Shown: positions 51,268 through 61,337 of the stretch, in pieces
Numbering within the stretch: position 1 is the first letter of the stretch
Layout of the letters: the number at the start of each line of letters is the position of its first letter
Assembly (NCBI RefSeq): GCF_034670185.1
Contig: NZ_JAXMNY010000002.1
Span: 248,001-312,000, forward strand
DNA length: 64,000 nucleotides
Direction of reading: 5' to 3'
Origin: Nisaea sp.
GTDB taxonomy: Bacteria; Pseudomonadota; Alphaproteobacteria; Thalassobaculales; Thalassobaculaceae
Notes under the pieces: generated by a model
What the model was told of the DNA's origin: nothing
Seen by the model: the letters and a program-made list of their open reading frames with translations, nothing else
Database searches by the model: none
Translations under genes and position numbers: made by a program

Positions 51268-53709
51268 TCAGGCCTTCAGGGCTTCATTGTCCGGATCGTA
51301 CGGGCTTTCGGCGACGATCCGGGCCGGGCGAAGCTGGTCCAGAACGCGGACCTGGCATTCGGCACCGATCACCGCCTTGTCGGTTCGGATGTAGCCGAGC
51401 ATCAGCGATTTGCCGACATAGTGGCCATAGCCGCCAGCGGTGCCGCGGCCGACAACCTCACCGTCCATGAACACCGGCTCGTTGCCGAACGGATCTGCAT
51501 CGTCCGCATCGATCTCGATGGTGCAATAGGTGTTCGGAATACCCTCTTCCTGCTGCCGGACCAGTGCGTCGCGGCCGGTGAACTCGCCCTTGTTCAGACG
51601 CACAAAGCGTTTCAGGCCGGCTTCGAGCAGGGAGTTCTCCGCGTTCAGGTCGGTGCCCCAGAGACGGTAGGTCTTCTCCAGTCGCATCGAGTCCATCGCC
51701 CGCATGCCGACGAGGCCGATATCGAACTCCTTACCGGCTTCCATCAGCGCATCGAACAGATGCAATTGATACTCGATCGGATGATGCAGCTCCCAACCGA
51801 GAGAGCCGACGAAGTTCACGCGCAAGGCACGCACGCTCGGGCAATAGCCGACCGGGATGTCCTGCATGGTGAGCCACGGGAAAGCCTCGTTGGAGACATC
51901 CGCGTCCGCCAGCTTCTGCAGCACCTTGCGGGAGTCCGGGCCGGCCAGAACGAAGACACCGTACTGGGTCGTAATGTCCTTCAGGAAGACGGAGCCGTCG
52001 CGCGGCAGGCGCTTCTGCAGGAAGTCGAGATCGTAATCGTGACCGGCGCCAGGGCCGATAACGAAGAAACGCTCGCCGTAAAAACCGTCCGGCATCCGGG
52101 TAATGGTGAATTCGGACCGGACCGAACCCGACGGGTTCAGCGCATGACAGAGATTGATCCGGCCAACGCCTTTCGGGATCGCGTTCGCGACCATCCGGTC
52201 CAGCCATTCCCGGGCGCCTGGTCCCTCAACCTCGTATTTGCCGAAAGAGGATAGCTCCAGCAGCCCGACACGCTCGCGCATGGTGCGGACTTCGTTTCCG
52301 ACGTGGCTGAACCAGTTGGACCGGCGGTAGGAATAGATATCCTTGCGTTCGACACCCTTCGGCGCGAACCAGTTCGGCCGCTCCCAGCCGAAGCGCGCGC
52401 CCCAGACGGCACCTGCATCGTCCAGACGCGGATAGGCCGGCGTGGTCTTGGCCGGACGGCCTGCTTCGCGCTCTTCCATCGGGAAGTGGTTGAAGAAGAC
52501 GTGCTCGTAGGCTTCCTCGTTCTTGATCTTGGCGAAGTTCTTGGAGACGACACCGAAGCGGCGCGGGTCGACGCCGATCATGTCGACAGACGGCTCCCCG
52601 TCCACGATCCAGTTGGCAAGCTGCCAGCCGGCACCGCCGGCGGCGGTTACGCCGAAGCTGTGGCCTTCCGAGATCCAGAAATTTTCCAGACCGAAAGCCG
52701 GACCAACCATCGGGTTTCCGTCCGGTGTGTAGGAAATCGGGCCGTTCACGATATCCTTGATGCCGGCATTCTCGAAAGAGGGCACGCGGGCCATGCAAGC
52801 CTCGACATGCGGCATCAGGCGCTCAAGCTCGCCCGGGAACAGGTCTTTCTCGAAGGTGGACGGCACACCGTCGACGAAGCAGGCCGGCGCGTGGCGCTCG
52901 TACGGCCCGAGGATCCAGCCGTTCCGTTCTTCACGGAAATAATACTGGGAGTCGGACTCGCGCAGCACCGGCAGCTCGTGGTTTCCGGCCTCGCGATATT
53001 CCTTCAGGGTCGGATCCACGTCGGTGACGATATATTGGTGCTCGACCGGGATGGCCGGGATTTCCAGTCCAACCATCTTGGCAGTGGTGCGGGCATAGTT
53101 GCCGGTCGCGCAAATCACATGCTCGCAGCGGATATCGCCCTTGTCGGTCTTGACGATCCACTCACTGTTCTCGCGCTCGATGCCGGTGACCTGGGTCTGC
53201 TGATAGATCTCCGCGCCGTGCATTCGCGCGCCCTTGGCCAGCGCCATGGTCAGATCCACCGGCGCGATATGGCCGTCGGACGGATGCCAGAGAGCGCCAA
53301 CGAGATCATCTGTCATCGCCAGCGGCCAGAGCTTCTTGATCTCGTCAACACCGACCAGATGCGCCTCGACGCCGATGGTCTCGGCCGTACACTGATAATT
53401 CCGGTATTCGTCCATGCGCTCACGGTTGGTGGCGAGGCGGAGGTTACCGGTCTGGTGGAAGCTGACGGCCTGGCCGGTTTCTTCCTCGAGTTTCTTGTAA
53501 AGCTCAACCGAGTACTGATGCAGCTGGCCAACGCTGTAGCTCATGTTGAACAGTGGCAGCAGACCGGCCGCGTGCCAGGTCGAGCCTGCCGTAAGTTCGG
53601 TGCGCTCAAGCAGAATGACGTCGCTCCAGCCTTTCTTGGCCAGATGATAGAGGGTGCTGACCCCGACCACACCGCCACCGATCACCACTGCCCGTGCCTG
53701 AGTCTTCAT
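51268..53709 (-). CDS. FAD-dependent oxidoreductase/GcvT fusion (dimethylglycine/sarcosine dehydrogenase family)
   Basis: An 813-residue enzyme of the dimethylglycine/sarcosine dehydrogenase group. Residues ~1-370 are a D-amino-acid-oxidase-type FAD domain (VVIGGGVVGVSTLYHLA, then LTAGSTWHAAGL, whose H46 matches the covalent flavin site of the mammalian enzymes); then an FAO-middle domain and a C-terminal GcvT folate domain (~430-800) able to capture the one-carbon unit on tetrahydrofolate. The ATG at 53709 follows GGGGAAT; much longer in-frame extensions overlap the divergent promoter. It likely demethylates an N-methyl glycine or related amine imported by the divergent transporter; the exact substrate is not determined. 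Confidence 0.9.
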   Translation of the reverse strand: MKTQARAVVIGGGVVGVSTLYHLAKKGWSDVILLERTELTAGSTWHAAGLLPLFNMSYSVGQLHQYSVELYKKLEEETGQAVSFHQTGNLRLATNRERMDEYRNYQCTAETIGVEAHLVGVDEIKKLWPLAMTDDLVGALWHPSDGHIAPVDLTMALAKGARMHGAEIYQQTQVTGIERENSEWIVKTDKGDIRCEHVICATGNYARTTAKMVGLEIPAIPVEHQYIVTDVDPTLKEYREAGNHELPVLRESDSQYYFREERNGWILGPYERHAPACFVDGVPSTFEKDLFPGELERLMPHVEACMARVPSFENAGIKDIVNGPISYTPDGNPMVGPAFGLENFWISEGHSFGVTAAGGAGWQLANWIVDGEPSVDMIGVDPRRFGVVSKNFAKIKNEEAYEHVFFNHFPMEEREAGRPAKTTPAYPRLDDAGAVWGARFGWERPNWFAPKGVERKDIYSYRRSNWFSHVGNEVRTMRERVGLLELSSFGKYEVEGPGAREWLDRMVANAIPKGVGRINLCHALNPSGSVRSEFTITRMPDGFYGERFFVIGPGAGHDYDLDFLQKRLPRDGSVFLKDITTQYGVFVLAGPDSRKVLQKLADADVSNEAFPWLTMQDIPVGYCPSVRALRVNFVGSLGWELHHPIEYQLHLFDALMEAGKEFDIGLVGMRAMDSMRLEKTYRLWGTDLNAENSLLEAGLKRFVRLNKGEFTGRDALVRQQEEGIPNTYCTIEIDADDADPFGNEPVFMDGEVVGRGTAGGYGHYVGKSLMLGYIRTDKAVIGAECQVRVLDQLRPARIVAESPYDPDNEALKA

Positions 53710-53726
53710 TTGCCCATTCCCCTGTA

Positions 53727-53742
53727 AACCGGCCAGCCGGTT
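53727..53742. promoter_or_regulatory. 16-bp dyad upstream of dehydrogenase gene
   Basis: AACCGGC, CA, GCCGGTT: perfect 7-bp arms, 2-bp spacer, 17 nt before the dehydrogenase ATG. Shares CCG-N2-CA-N2-CGG with the dyad at 21281. Confidence 0.45.
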
Positions 53743-53876
53743 GAATTTCTTTACCGAAACAGAGATGGCACCATTTCTTCGCATGCAATTCACGAAAAGC
53801 GACCGGATGATGTCGGATTCGGAACGTTGGGATTCCCCATAATTTGGCGGATTGCGTCCATATTGACGCGAGCACT

Positions 53877-53906
53877 TTGACATTTGGGAACGAGCGTGGT
53901 TAGGCT
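53877..53906 (+). promoter_or_regulatory. Possible promoter of polyamine-type importer operon
   Basis: Perfect TTGACA at 53877-53882, then TAGGCT at 53901 after an 18-nt spacer. The -10 is weak, so this is tentative. Confidence 0.35.
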
Positions 53907-53991
53907 TGGACCAGATCGTGACAAACACGACATTAAGCCGGTATGCGAGAGGAACACGCGACCGCAAGGGCAGAACAGGGGCGCAAAATCA

Positions 53992-55086
53992 ATGGCAAAC
54001 GGCAACCAGCCGTTCGTTCAGTTTAAGAACGTTCAAAAGACCTATGACGGCGAAATTCTCGTCGTTAAAAATCTCAACCTTGATATCGCGGATGGCGAGT
54101 TCCTGACCATGCTGGGCCCGTCCGGCTCTGGCAAGACAACCTGCCTGATGATGCTGGCAGGCTTCGAGACTGCGACCCACGGTGAGATCCTGCTCGACAG
54201 TAAGCCGATCAACCGGATCGCGCCGCACAAGCGCGGGATCGGTATGGTTTTCCAGAATTACGCGCTGTTCCCGCATATGACAGTCGCCGAGAACCTCAGC
54301 TTCCCCTTGGAAGTTCGCAAGATGAGCAAGCCGGATCGGGAGGCGAAGGTCGCCCGCGCATTGGACATGGTGAAAATGTCCGACTTTGGGGGACGGCGCC
54401 CGGCTCAGCTGTCCGGCGGACAGCAGCAACGTATTGCCCTTGCAAGAGCCTTGGTCTTCGAGCCGAAGCTGGTGCTGATGGACGAACCGCTTGGCGCGCT
54501 CGACAAACAGCTGCGCGAACACATGCAATTCGAAATCACCAATCTCGCGCACGATCTTGGTATCACGACGGTCTATGTGACCCATGACCAGACGGAAGCG
54601 CTGACAATGTCAGACCGTGTCGCGGTCTTTAACGATGGCAAGATCCAGCAACTGGCGAAACCGGCAGATCTTTATGAACGCCCGGAGAACGCTTTCGTTG
54701 CCCAGTTCATCGGCGAGAACAACACACTCGAAGGTGTGGTCAAATCGATCAACGGCGAGACATGTGTCGTCTCACTTGACGACGGGAGCGAGATCGACGC
54801 CATGCCCGTCAACGTCAACCAGCCTGGTGAGCGGACCCGCGTGTCGATCCGGCCAGAGCGGGTGGAATTCAACAAGGACCGGTTGCACCCTGACGCACAT
54901 ACGCTGAAAGCGACGGTCAAGGAATTCTACTATATGGGCGATATCTTCAGATTCCGCCTTTCCGTGGCAGGCAATGACGATTTCATCGTCAAGGCACGCA
55001 ATGCGCCTGATGCAGTGCGCTTGAAACCCGGTGAACAGATCGAAATCGGATGGCTTCCGGCGGACTGCCGGGCGCTCGATGCGTGA
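53992..55086 (+). CDS. Spermidine/putrescine-type ABC importer ATPase (PotA-like)
   Basis: A 364-residue ATPase: Walker A GPSGSGKTT (42-50), signature LSGGQQQR, Walker B LVLMDEPLGALD, and a C-terminal TOBE/OB regulatory domain (~270-360). The ATG at 53992 begins the homology; upstream frame has no similarity. First gene of the operon ATPase, binding protein, two permeases. Confidence 0.95.
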   Translation: MANGNQPFVQFKNVQKTYDGEILVVKNLNLDIADGEFLTMLGPSGSGKTTCLMMLAGFETATHGEILLDSKPINRIAPHKRGIGMVFQNYALFPHMTVAENLSFPLEVRKMSKPDREAKVARALDMVKMSDFGGRRPAQLSGGQQQRIALARALVFEPKLVLMDEPLGALDKQLREHMQFEITNLAHDLGITTVYVTHDQTEALTMSDRVAVFNDGKIQQLAKPADLYERPENAFVAQFIGENNTLEGVVKSINGETCVVSLDDGSEIDAMPVNVNQPGERTRVSIRPERVEFNKDRLHPDAHTLKATVKEFYYMGDIFRFRLSVAGNDDFIVKARNAPDAVRLKPGEQIEIGWLPADCRALDA

Positions 55087-55189
55087 TGCACCGGATTGCC
55101 GGCACTTTATCAGGATAACAGAGGGTGGGGCCGAGGCCCGTGGCGCCGATCCTTTCGTTTGAAATAACGGGTAAAGAACAGGAGCAGCT

Positions 55190-56296
<1,107 letters not shown>

Positions 56297-56310
56297 TAAG
56301 ACTTAATGGG

Positions 56311-56334
56311 CTGGGGCCGCCTCGGCGGCCCCAG
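56311..56334 (+). terminator. Strong hairpin between binding-protein and permease genes
   Basis: CTGGGGCCGCC, TC, GGCGGCCCCAG: an 11-bp perfect stem with a 2-nt top, followed by CTTTTCTC, 15 nt after the binding-protein stop. It could end part of the transcripts or protect the upstream mRNA, giving more binding protein than permease. Confidence 0.75.
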
Positions 56335-56379
56335 CTTTTCTCTTGGCGAAGACAGCGAATAATTGATGGAGTGACCACA

Positions 56380-58065
56380 ATGTCCGGGCAAGAGACACTG
56401 GAAACGGGTCCGATACTGGCCTCTGACGGCACACCGCTGAAACAGCGGCTCGCTCGCTCACTCCGTATGCAGAAGCTCCGCGCGCTGGCACTGATCGCGC
56501 CACTGCTGATTTTCGTCCTCGTTACATTCATCGCCCCGATTGCGGATATGCTTTTCCGCTCCGTGGAGAATGAGATCGTCTCGAATACCCTGCCGGATAC
56601 CGTCGTTGCGGTCTCTGACTGGGATCCAAAGACTGATGAATTGCCCCCAGAGCCGGTTTTTCAGGCGCTTTACTTCGACCTGTTCCTCGCAGCTGAAGCG
56701 AAGCAGCATACCAGGCTCGGATCGCGCCTCAACTACGAGCAGGTGGGTATATCCTCGCTGTTCCGAACCTCCGGCCGCAAGCTCGACGATATTGGCAAGG
56801 TCTATCAGAAATGGCTGGTCGGGCTGGATCAGACATGGAAGAGCGGCGCGTTCTGGACCGATATGATGCGCGGCGCGGAGAGCTCCGCATCCGATACCGC
56901 CCTTCTCGCCGAGCAGCGTGCAAGGCTGACTGCGCTGACCAGTGACTCCATGAAGGGAGATATCGGCTTCGCACCCGGATCGGAGATCGCCCGGATACTC
57001 CCTCTGACCACCAGCGAATACACCGCTTATGCGGTCTTCGCCACCATCGCCAAGAACCGGGAAATCGGCAAGAGATCACCTTGGGAGGCCGTCTATGCCG
57101 CCCTGGCGGTCGAACTTGGAAAACCGGATGTCCAGAGCGCCGTCGCGGGCTATCAGGGCCCCGGCGGAGATGAACTGAGGGCTGCCGTAGCAGCAATCAG
57201 CACGGCTCCTCCTCGTGACTTTACGGCATCGATGATCAAGGCCGACAAAGACTGGGCTAACCCGAAAAACATCGAGGCGATCAAGGTCTATTCGGCGAAA
57301 TACACGGCCGGCTATTACCTGAATGCGGTCGACCTGCAGAAGACACTGGACGGCATCGCAGAACGGCCGGAGAACCAGCAAATCTACGGCATGCTGTTCG
57401 GCCGCACTCTGTTCATGTCTCTCGTTATTACCGTTTCCTGCATCCTCCTCGGCTATCCAATCGCGTGGATCCTCGCGAATCTGCCGCTACGGACCTCCAA
57501 TCTTCTGATGATCCTTGTGCTGTTGCCCTTCTGGACATCGCTGCTGGTGCGCACCTCGGCATGGAAGGTCATGCTGCAACAGCAGGGGGTGATCAACGAC
57601 ACCCTGGTCTGGCTGGGACTGCTGGACGATGCCGACAGGTTGATCATGATCAACAACCAATTCGGCACCATCGTCGCAATGACGCATATTCTCCTGCCCT
57701 TTATGATCCTGCCGCTCTACTCGGTAATGCAGACCATACAGCCTACCTATCTGAGGGCAGCGAAATCGCTTGGCGCGAACAATTGGACGGCGTTCTGGCG
57801 CGTCTATTTCCCGCAATCTATTCCGGGCATCGGCGCCGGCTCGATCCTCGTCTTCATTCTGGCCATCGGCTACTACATCACGCCGGAAATTGTCGGTGGC
57901 ACCACAGGAACCTTCATCTCTAACCGGATCGCCTACCACATTTCCAGTTCGCTGAACTGGGGCCTGGGTGCAGCGCTCGGGTCAATTCTATTGGCCGCGG
58001 TTCTCGCCCTCTACTGGACCTACGATAAGATCGTCGGCATCGATAACGTGAAGTTGGGAGGCTAA
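56380..58065 (+). CDS. Polyamine-type ABC permease with large inserted loop (PotB-like)
   Basis: A 561-residue permease, about twice the usual 280-300. The first helix is at about 37-58; then roughly residues 65-335 form a soluble region, probably periplasmic, with no similarity I recognise; then the remaining helices of a normal PotB (MLFGRTLFMSLVITVSCILLGYPIAWILANL onward) including the EAA loop RAAKSLGANNWTAFWRVYFPQS. The ATG at 56380 follows GGAG at 8 nt and is preferred to the GTG three codons upstream. The insert may add a ligand-docking or sensory domain. Confidence 0.88.
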   Translation: MSGQETLETGPILASDGTPLKQRLARSLRMQKLRALALIAPLLIFVLVTFIAPIADMLFRSVENEIVSNTLPDTVVAVSDWDPKTDELPPEPVFQALYFDLFLAAEAKQHTRLGSRLNYEQVGISSLFRTSGRKLDDIGKVYQKWLVGLDQTWKSGAFWTDMMRGAESSASDTALLAEQRARLTALTSDSMKGDIGFAPGSEIARILPLTTSEYTAYAVFATIAKNREIGKRSPWEAVYAALAVELGKPDVQSAVAGYQGPGGDELRAAVAAISTAPPRDFTASMIKADKDWANPKNIEAIKVYSAKYTAGYYLNAVDLQKTLDGIAERPENQQIYGMLFGRTLFMSLVITVSCILLGYPIAWILANLPLRTSNLLMILVLLPFWTSLLVRTSAWKVMLQQQGVINDTLVWLGLLDDADRLIMINNQFGTIVAMTHILLPFMILPLYSVMQTIQPTYLRAAKSLGANNWTAFWRVYFPQSIPGIGAGSILVFILAIGYYITPEIVGGTTGTFISNRIAYHISSSLNWGLGAALGSILLAAVLALYWTYDKIVGIDNVKLGG

Positions 58066-58068
58066 ATC

Positions 58069-59247
58069 ATGGCGCAGATCACTTCGGTCTCCCCTTCCTC
58101 ACCCACCTTCTATGTTCCGGTATGCGCTGCTGTCGGCGGCTTCGCGGGGCTGCTTGTCGGCACCGCCCAGGGAAACCCGCTGATCGGACTTATCGTTGGC
58201 GCGGTGCTCTTGGGGGCCACCGCCTATGCAGCGGCTCATTTCGTTTCCCAGGAACGCATCGCCCGCTGGGCGATCCTGTTAATCGTGGCACTCGGTGGCG
58301 GCTTTCTTGGCGGGCTGCCGGGTCTCATTGTCGGCGCCGGCTTCGGTTGGTTCTTCGGCTGGTTTATATACTGGCTATCCGAGTCCCGGTACCGCATGAA
58401 ACTGCCACCCTACCTTACGGCGGGTCAGGTGCTCTGGCACTATGGCCTCCGGGTAATCTGTGGCTTGATCTTCTTTTTCCTGATTACGCCGATCGTGGTG
58501 GTGATGCCGCTTAGCTTCAATGCTCAGGACTTTTTCACCTTCACGCCGGAAATGCTGCGGTTTGATCCTGCCGGCTATTCGCTCAAGCACTACGAGGATT
58601 TTCTGACCAGTTCCAACTGGCAGCACGCATTGCGGAATTCCATCAGCATCGCGCCGGCGGCAACCCTGCTATCGGTCAGTTTTGGCACCCTTGCGGCCAT
58701 CGGTCTAAGTTCCGAGCATGTGCCGTTCCGGCGCACGATTATGGCTATCTTGATCTCGCCGATGATCGTCCCCCTGATCATTTCCGCCGCCGGTATGTTC
58801 TTCTTCTACAGCCGCATCGGCCTGCAGGGGACCTATATCGGCGTAGTGCTGGCGCATGCCGCCCTCGGCATTCCGTTCGTGATTATCACGGTGACGGCGA
58901 CGCTTGTCGGGTTCGACCGCTCACTGACGCGCGCGGCGGCGAATATGGGAGCCGGCCCGATCCGGACCTTCTTCAAGGTTCAGATGCCCCTCATCCTGCC
59001 TGGGGTGATATCTGGCGGTCTGTTTGCCTTCATCACCTCGTTCGACGAGGTGGTTGTGGTGTTGTTCGTCGGGTCGGCCGGGCAGAAGACACTGCCCTGG
59101 CAAATGTTCATCGGCCTCCGCGAACAGATCAGCCCTACGATCCTCGCAGTAGCCACCATCCTGGTCGCCATCTCTGTCTTGCTGCTGACGACGATGGAAT
59201 TGCTGCGGCGGCGCTCCGAGCGACTGCGGGGCATGAGTCCGGGTTAA
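58069..59247 (+). CDS. Polyamine-type ABC permease with extra N-terminal helices (PotC-like)
   Basis: A 392-residue permease whose C-terminal ~260 residues match PotC (VVMPLSFNAQDFFTF to the EAA loop AAANMGAGPIRTFFKVQMPL). The first ~130 residues add several Gly-rich hydrophobic segments (GGFAGLLVGTAQGNPLIGLIVGAVLLG and GGGFLGGLPGLIVGAGFGWFFGW) not present in ordinary PotC. Its ATG lies 3 nt after the PotB-like stop. Confidence 0.88.
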   Translation: MAQITSVSPSSPTFYVPVCAAVGGFAGLLVGTAQGNPLIGLIVGAVLLGATAYAAAHFVSQERIARWAILLIVALGGGFLGGLPGLIVGAGFGWFFGWFIYWLSESRYRMKLPPYLTAGQVLWHYGLRVICGLIFFFLITPIVVVMPLSFNAQDFFTFTPEMLRFDPAGYSLKHYEDFLTSSNWQHALRNSISIAPAATLLSVSFGTLAAIGLSSEHVPFRRTIMAILISPMIVPLIISAAGMFFFYSRIGLQGTYIGVVLAHAALGIPFVIITVTATLVGFDRSLTRAAANMGAGPIRTFFKVQMPLILPGVISGGLFAFITSFDEVVVVLFVGSAGQKTLPWQMFIGLREQISPTILAVATILVAISVLLLTTMELLRRRSERLRGMSPG

Positions 59248-59326
59248 TTTTTCGTGTCCCCCTTTACATCTGCAGCAAAAGGCACCATTTTAAGAACGGT
59301 TCGCAAAAACCTGTGCGAGGCGATGG

Positions 59327-59866
59327 ATGTACCGCGATAATTCACTGATCCCCAAGGAAGCAATCCGCATGGCGGCGCTCGGCGCACTGTCGGGTGGCCC
59401 GCGGCCTTATGCGGATATAGCGGGTGAAGTGCGCCAGTTCGCCGCCCGTATCGTCGGCCCGTCCCTCGATCTGCTCGGCAGCTCGATCGAACTGCTGAAG
59501 TTCGAAGGGTTGATTGCGCCGGTTACCGGTGAAGGCTTCGAGGATAATGCCGAGCTCCGTTTGACGGATGCAGGCTGGACCGCCCTCAAGGACTATCTGA
59601 CCGCGGCCGTGCGTCCGGGCTCAAACGACCTGAACAAATTGGTCGTCGCCCTGAAACTGCGCTTTCTGCATCTTCTCGAAAAAGACGAACAGGTCGAGCA
59701 GATCGATAATCTGCGCGCGCTCTATCAAGGTGAACACGCCCGCCTGTTTGACCTCCTCACCCATGAGGAATGGCAGCAAGGCCATCTGCGCGCCTGGATC
59801 GAGATGGAAATCTCCCAGGTCGAAGATCGCATGGCCTGGTGCGACCGTATCGCCGCCGAGCTTTAA
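59327..59866 (+). CDS. PadR-like transcriptional regulator
   Basis: A 179-residue protein with an N-terminal winged helix (KEAIRMAALGALSGGPRPYADIAGEVRQFAARIVGPSLDLLGSSIELLKFEGLIAP, with a beta-wing and DAGWTALKDYLT) and a C-terminal helical dimer domain (LYQGEHARLFDLLTHEEWQQGHLRAWIEMEISQVEDRMAWCD), the build of PadR C-terminal-extended repressors. It follows the importer operon by 80 nt in the same direction and is a candidate controller of the operon and the divergent dehydrogenase. Family assignment is moderate. Confidence 0.6.
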   Translation: MYRDNSLIPKEAIRMAALGALSGGPRPYADIAGEVRQFAARIVGPSLDLLGSSIELLKFEGLIAPVTGEGFEDNAELRLTDAGWTALKDYLTAAVRPGSNDLNKLVVALKLRFLHLLEKDEQVEQIDNLRALYQGEHARLFDLLTHEEWQQGHLRAWIEMEISQVEDRMAWCDRIAAEL

Positions 59867-60120
59867 AAAACCGTTTCTTTCAGACAGTCGTAGACCGTGC
59901 TGACGTGCGCGCGGACGATGCTTCGTCCTGTGTAAGCGTGAGCAGGCGAGTATCCTTTCCGCGTCTTTCTGGCGGACCCCTGACGTTCAAGTAAACACCC
60001 AAGGGTTTATTATTAAAGAGAAAACATCATTATTTTGAATTTTAGATATTTTTAATATATATTAACGACACTGAAGTGCCAGAGCTGGAATCGGCTGAAG
60101 CTGAGGAAAGGAGACGCACG
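59867..60120. other. AT-rich segment upstream of PilZ-like gene
   Basis: 254 bp; the part from about 59995 to 60070 is strikingly rich in A and T compared with the rest of the window. It ends in GGAAAGGAG, a strong ribosome site for the gene at 60121. Probably a promoter region; no gene seen. Confidence 0.5.
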
Positions 60121-60486
60121 ATGATGACCTTATTCAGGTCGCGCATAGAATCCCCAAAACCCGCGAATACATTCGCGGCCGCACAGGTACTCCGGCCACG
60201 CGGTGATTCCTATGTCCGCATAGACCGGCGAGATTATCCGCTGCAATGCTGGTCTCCGGCAGGGTTCACCCTCTCGCCCTACAATGGCTCCCTGATCCAG
60301 CGCCAGAAGGCACGCGTAAGCATGCTTGTTCGGGACATCCATGATCCGGACGGCCCGCTGGAGATCGACGGCGAAGTCGTTGTCGACATTGTCGCGAACG
60401 GGATTCTTGCCGCCCGATGGACCGGGCTGCCGAAATACAAACTGGCCGCGCTTGCACAGTATTTCACCGGAAAACTTTCTGCCTGA
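60121..60486 (+). CDS. Small PilZ-like protein
   Basis: A 121-residue cytosolic protein. The central part (YPLQCWSPAGFTLSPYNG followed by a beta-rich region VSMLVRDIHDPDGPLEIDGEVVVDIVANGILAARW) resembles a PilZ beta-barrel, but the RxxxR and DxSxxG cyclic-di-GMP motifs are not clear (only RRDY and WSPAGF in their places), so nucleotide binding is uncertain. ATG at 60121 follows AGGAAAGGAG; the frame is open upstream to a GTG at 60076. Possible role in motility or surface control. Confidence 0.5.
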   Translation: MMTLFRSRIESPKPANTFAAAQVLRPRGDSYVRIDRRDYPLQCWSPAGFTLSPYNGSLIQRQKARVSMLVRDIHDPDGPLEIDGEVVVDIVANGILAARWTGLPKYKLAALAQYFTGKLSA

Positions 60487-60508
60487 CGACCAAAACCTGG
60501 TCCAGGAA

Positions 60509-60523
60509 AGCCGGAACCCGGCT
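60509..60523. terminator. Weak hairpin between convergent genes
   Basis: AGCCGG, AAC, CCGGCT between the PilZ-like gene and the SDR gene. No T-run, so it is only a possible end of transcription. Confidence 0.3.
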
Positions 60524-61263
60524 CAGAACATGTGCTGTCCGCCAGTCACGAAGATTTCCGTGCCGGTCACATAGCTGGAATCTTCCGAGCAAAGGTAGTG
60601 GATCGTCGACGCCACGTCTTTCGGGGTCCCCATCCGGTTCAGGGGAATGCGCGGGATCAGCATCTCGTATTCCGGGGACAGCATCGCCGTCTCGATCTCG
60701 CCCGGCGCCACGGCGTTGACACGCACACCGAGCTCGGCGAACTCATTCGCCATTTCCCGGGTCAGCGATGACAGCGCCGCTTTCGACGTGCTGTAGGCGG
60801 AGCCGGCGAAGGGATGAATGAAATGCCCCGCGATCGAGGTGATATTGACGATCGCGCCCTTGCCCCGGTGAAGTGGGGCCGCGAAGCCGCGCGCGAGCCG
60901 GAGCGGAGCAAAGAAATTCAGCTCGAACACCCGCCGCCATTCGTCGATATCGCCGTTGAGGCAGCCGAGCCGCTCCTTGAAAGGCGTCTTCGGCGACCAG
61001 CCGGCGTTGTTCACCAGAGCATGCAGCGGTTTTTCCCCGAGCAACTCGTTTGCCTCATCGATGAAATTGTCGAGGCTGTCCGAGTCCGTCAGGTCGGCGG
61101 TGATATGGTGGCTCCAGTTCGGATCGCGCCGGCACTCTTCCGGCGGCGCATCGCGCGAGCAGGTGATGATTTCCCAATTCCGTTCGCTGAAGAAACGGAC
61201 GGTGGCGTGGCCGATGCCCCGGCTGGCGCCGGTCAGCAGCATTGTTTTCTGGATCGTACTCAT
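60523..61263 (-). CDS. Short-chain dehydrogenase/reductase (SDR)
   Basis: A 246-residue classical SDR: TGASRGIG cofactor motif (11-18), NNAG (85-88), catalytic S143, Y157 and K161 (YSTSK). Likely NADP-dependent because of the basic residue after the glycine motif; substrate unknown. ATG at 61263 chosen; a longer start upstream has no ribosome site and lacks similarity. Confidence 0.93.
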   Translation of the reverse strand: MSTIQKTMLLTGASRGIGHATVRFFSERNWEIITCSRDAPPEECRRDPNWSHHITADLTDSDSLDNFIDEANELLGEKPLHALVNNAGWSPKTPFKERLGCLNGDIDEWRRVFELNFFAPLRLARGFAAPLHRGKGAIVNITSIAGHFIHPFAGSAYSTSKAALSSLTREMANEFAELGVRVNAVAPGEIETAMLSPEYEMLIPRIPLNRMGTPKDVASTIHYLCSEDSSYVTGTEIFVTGGQHMF

Positions 61264-61337
61264 GGCGCCGGAGTGTAAGCAAATACGGCGGCCCGAGAAA
61301 GGCCGCCGCACGCATCACATATGTTTGTCACTGAAGC

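Noticed and set aside
53710..53967. N-terminal extension of the dimethylglycine dehydrogenase-like gene
   Set aside because: No similarity, and it runs through the divergent promoter region; ATG at 53709 has a good ribosome site.
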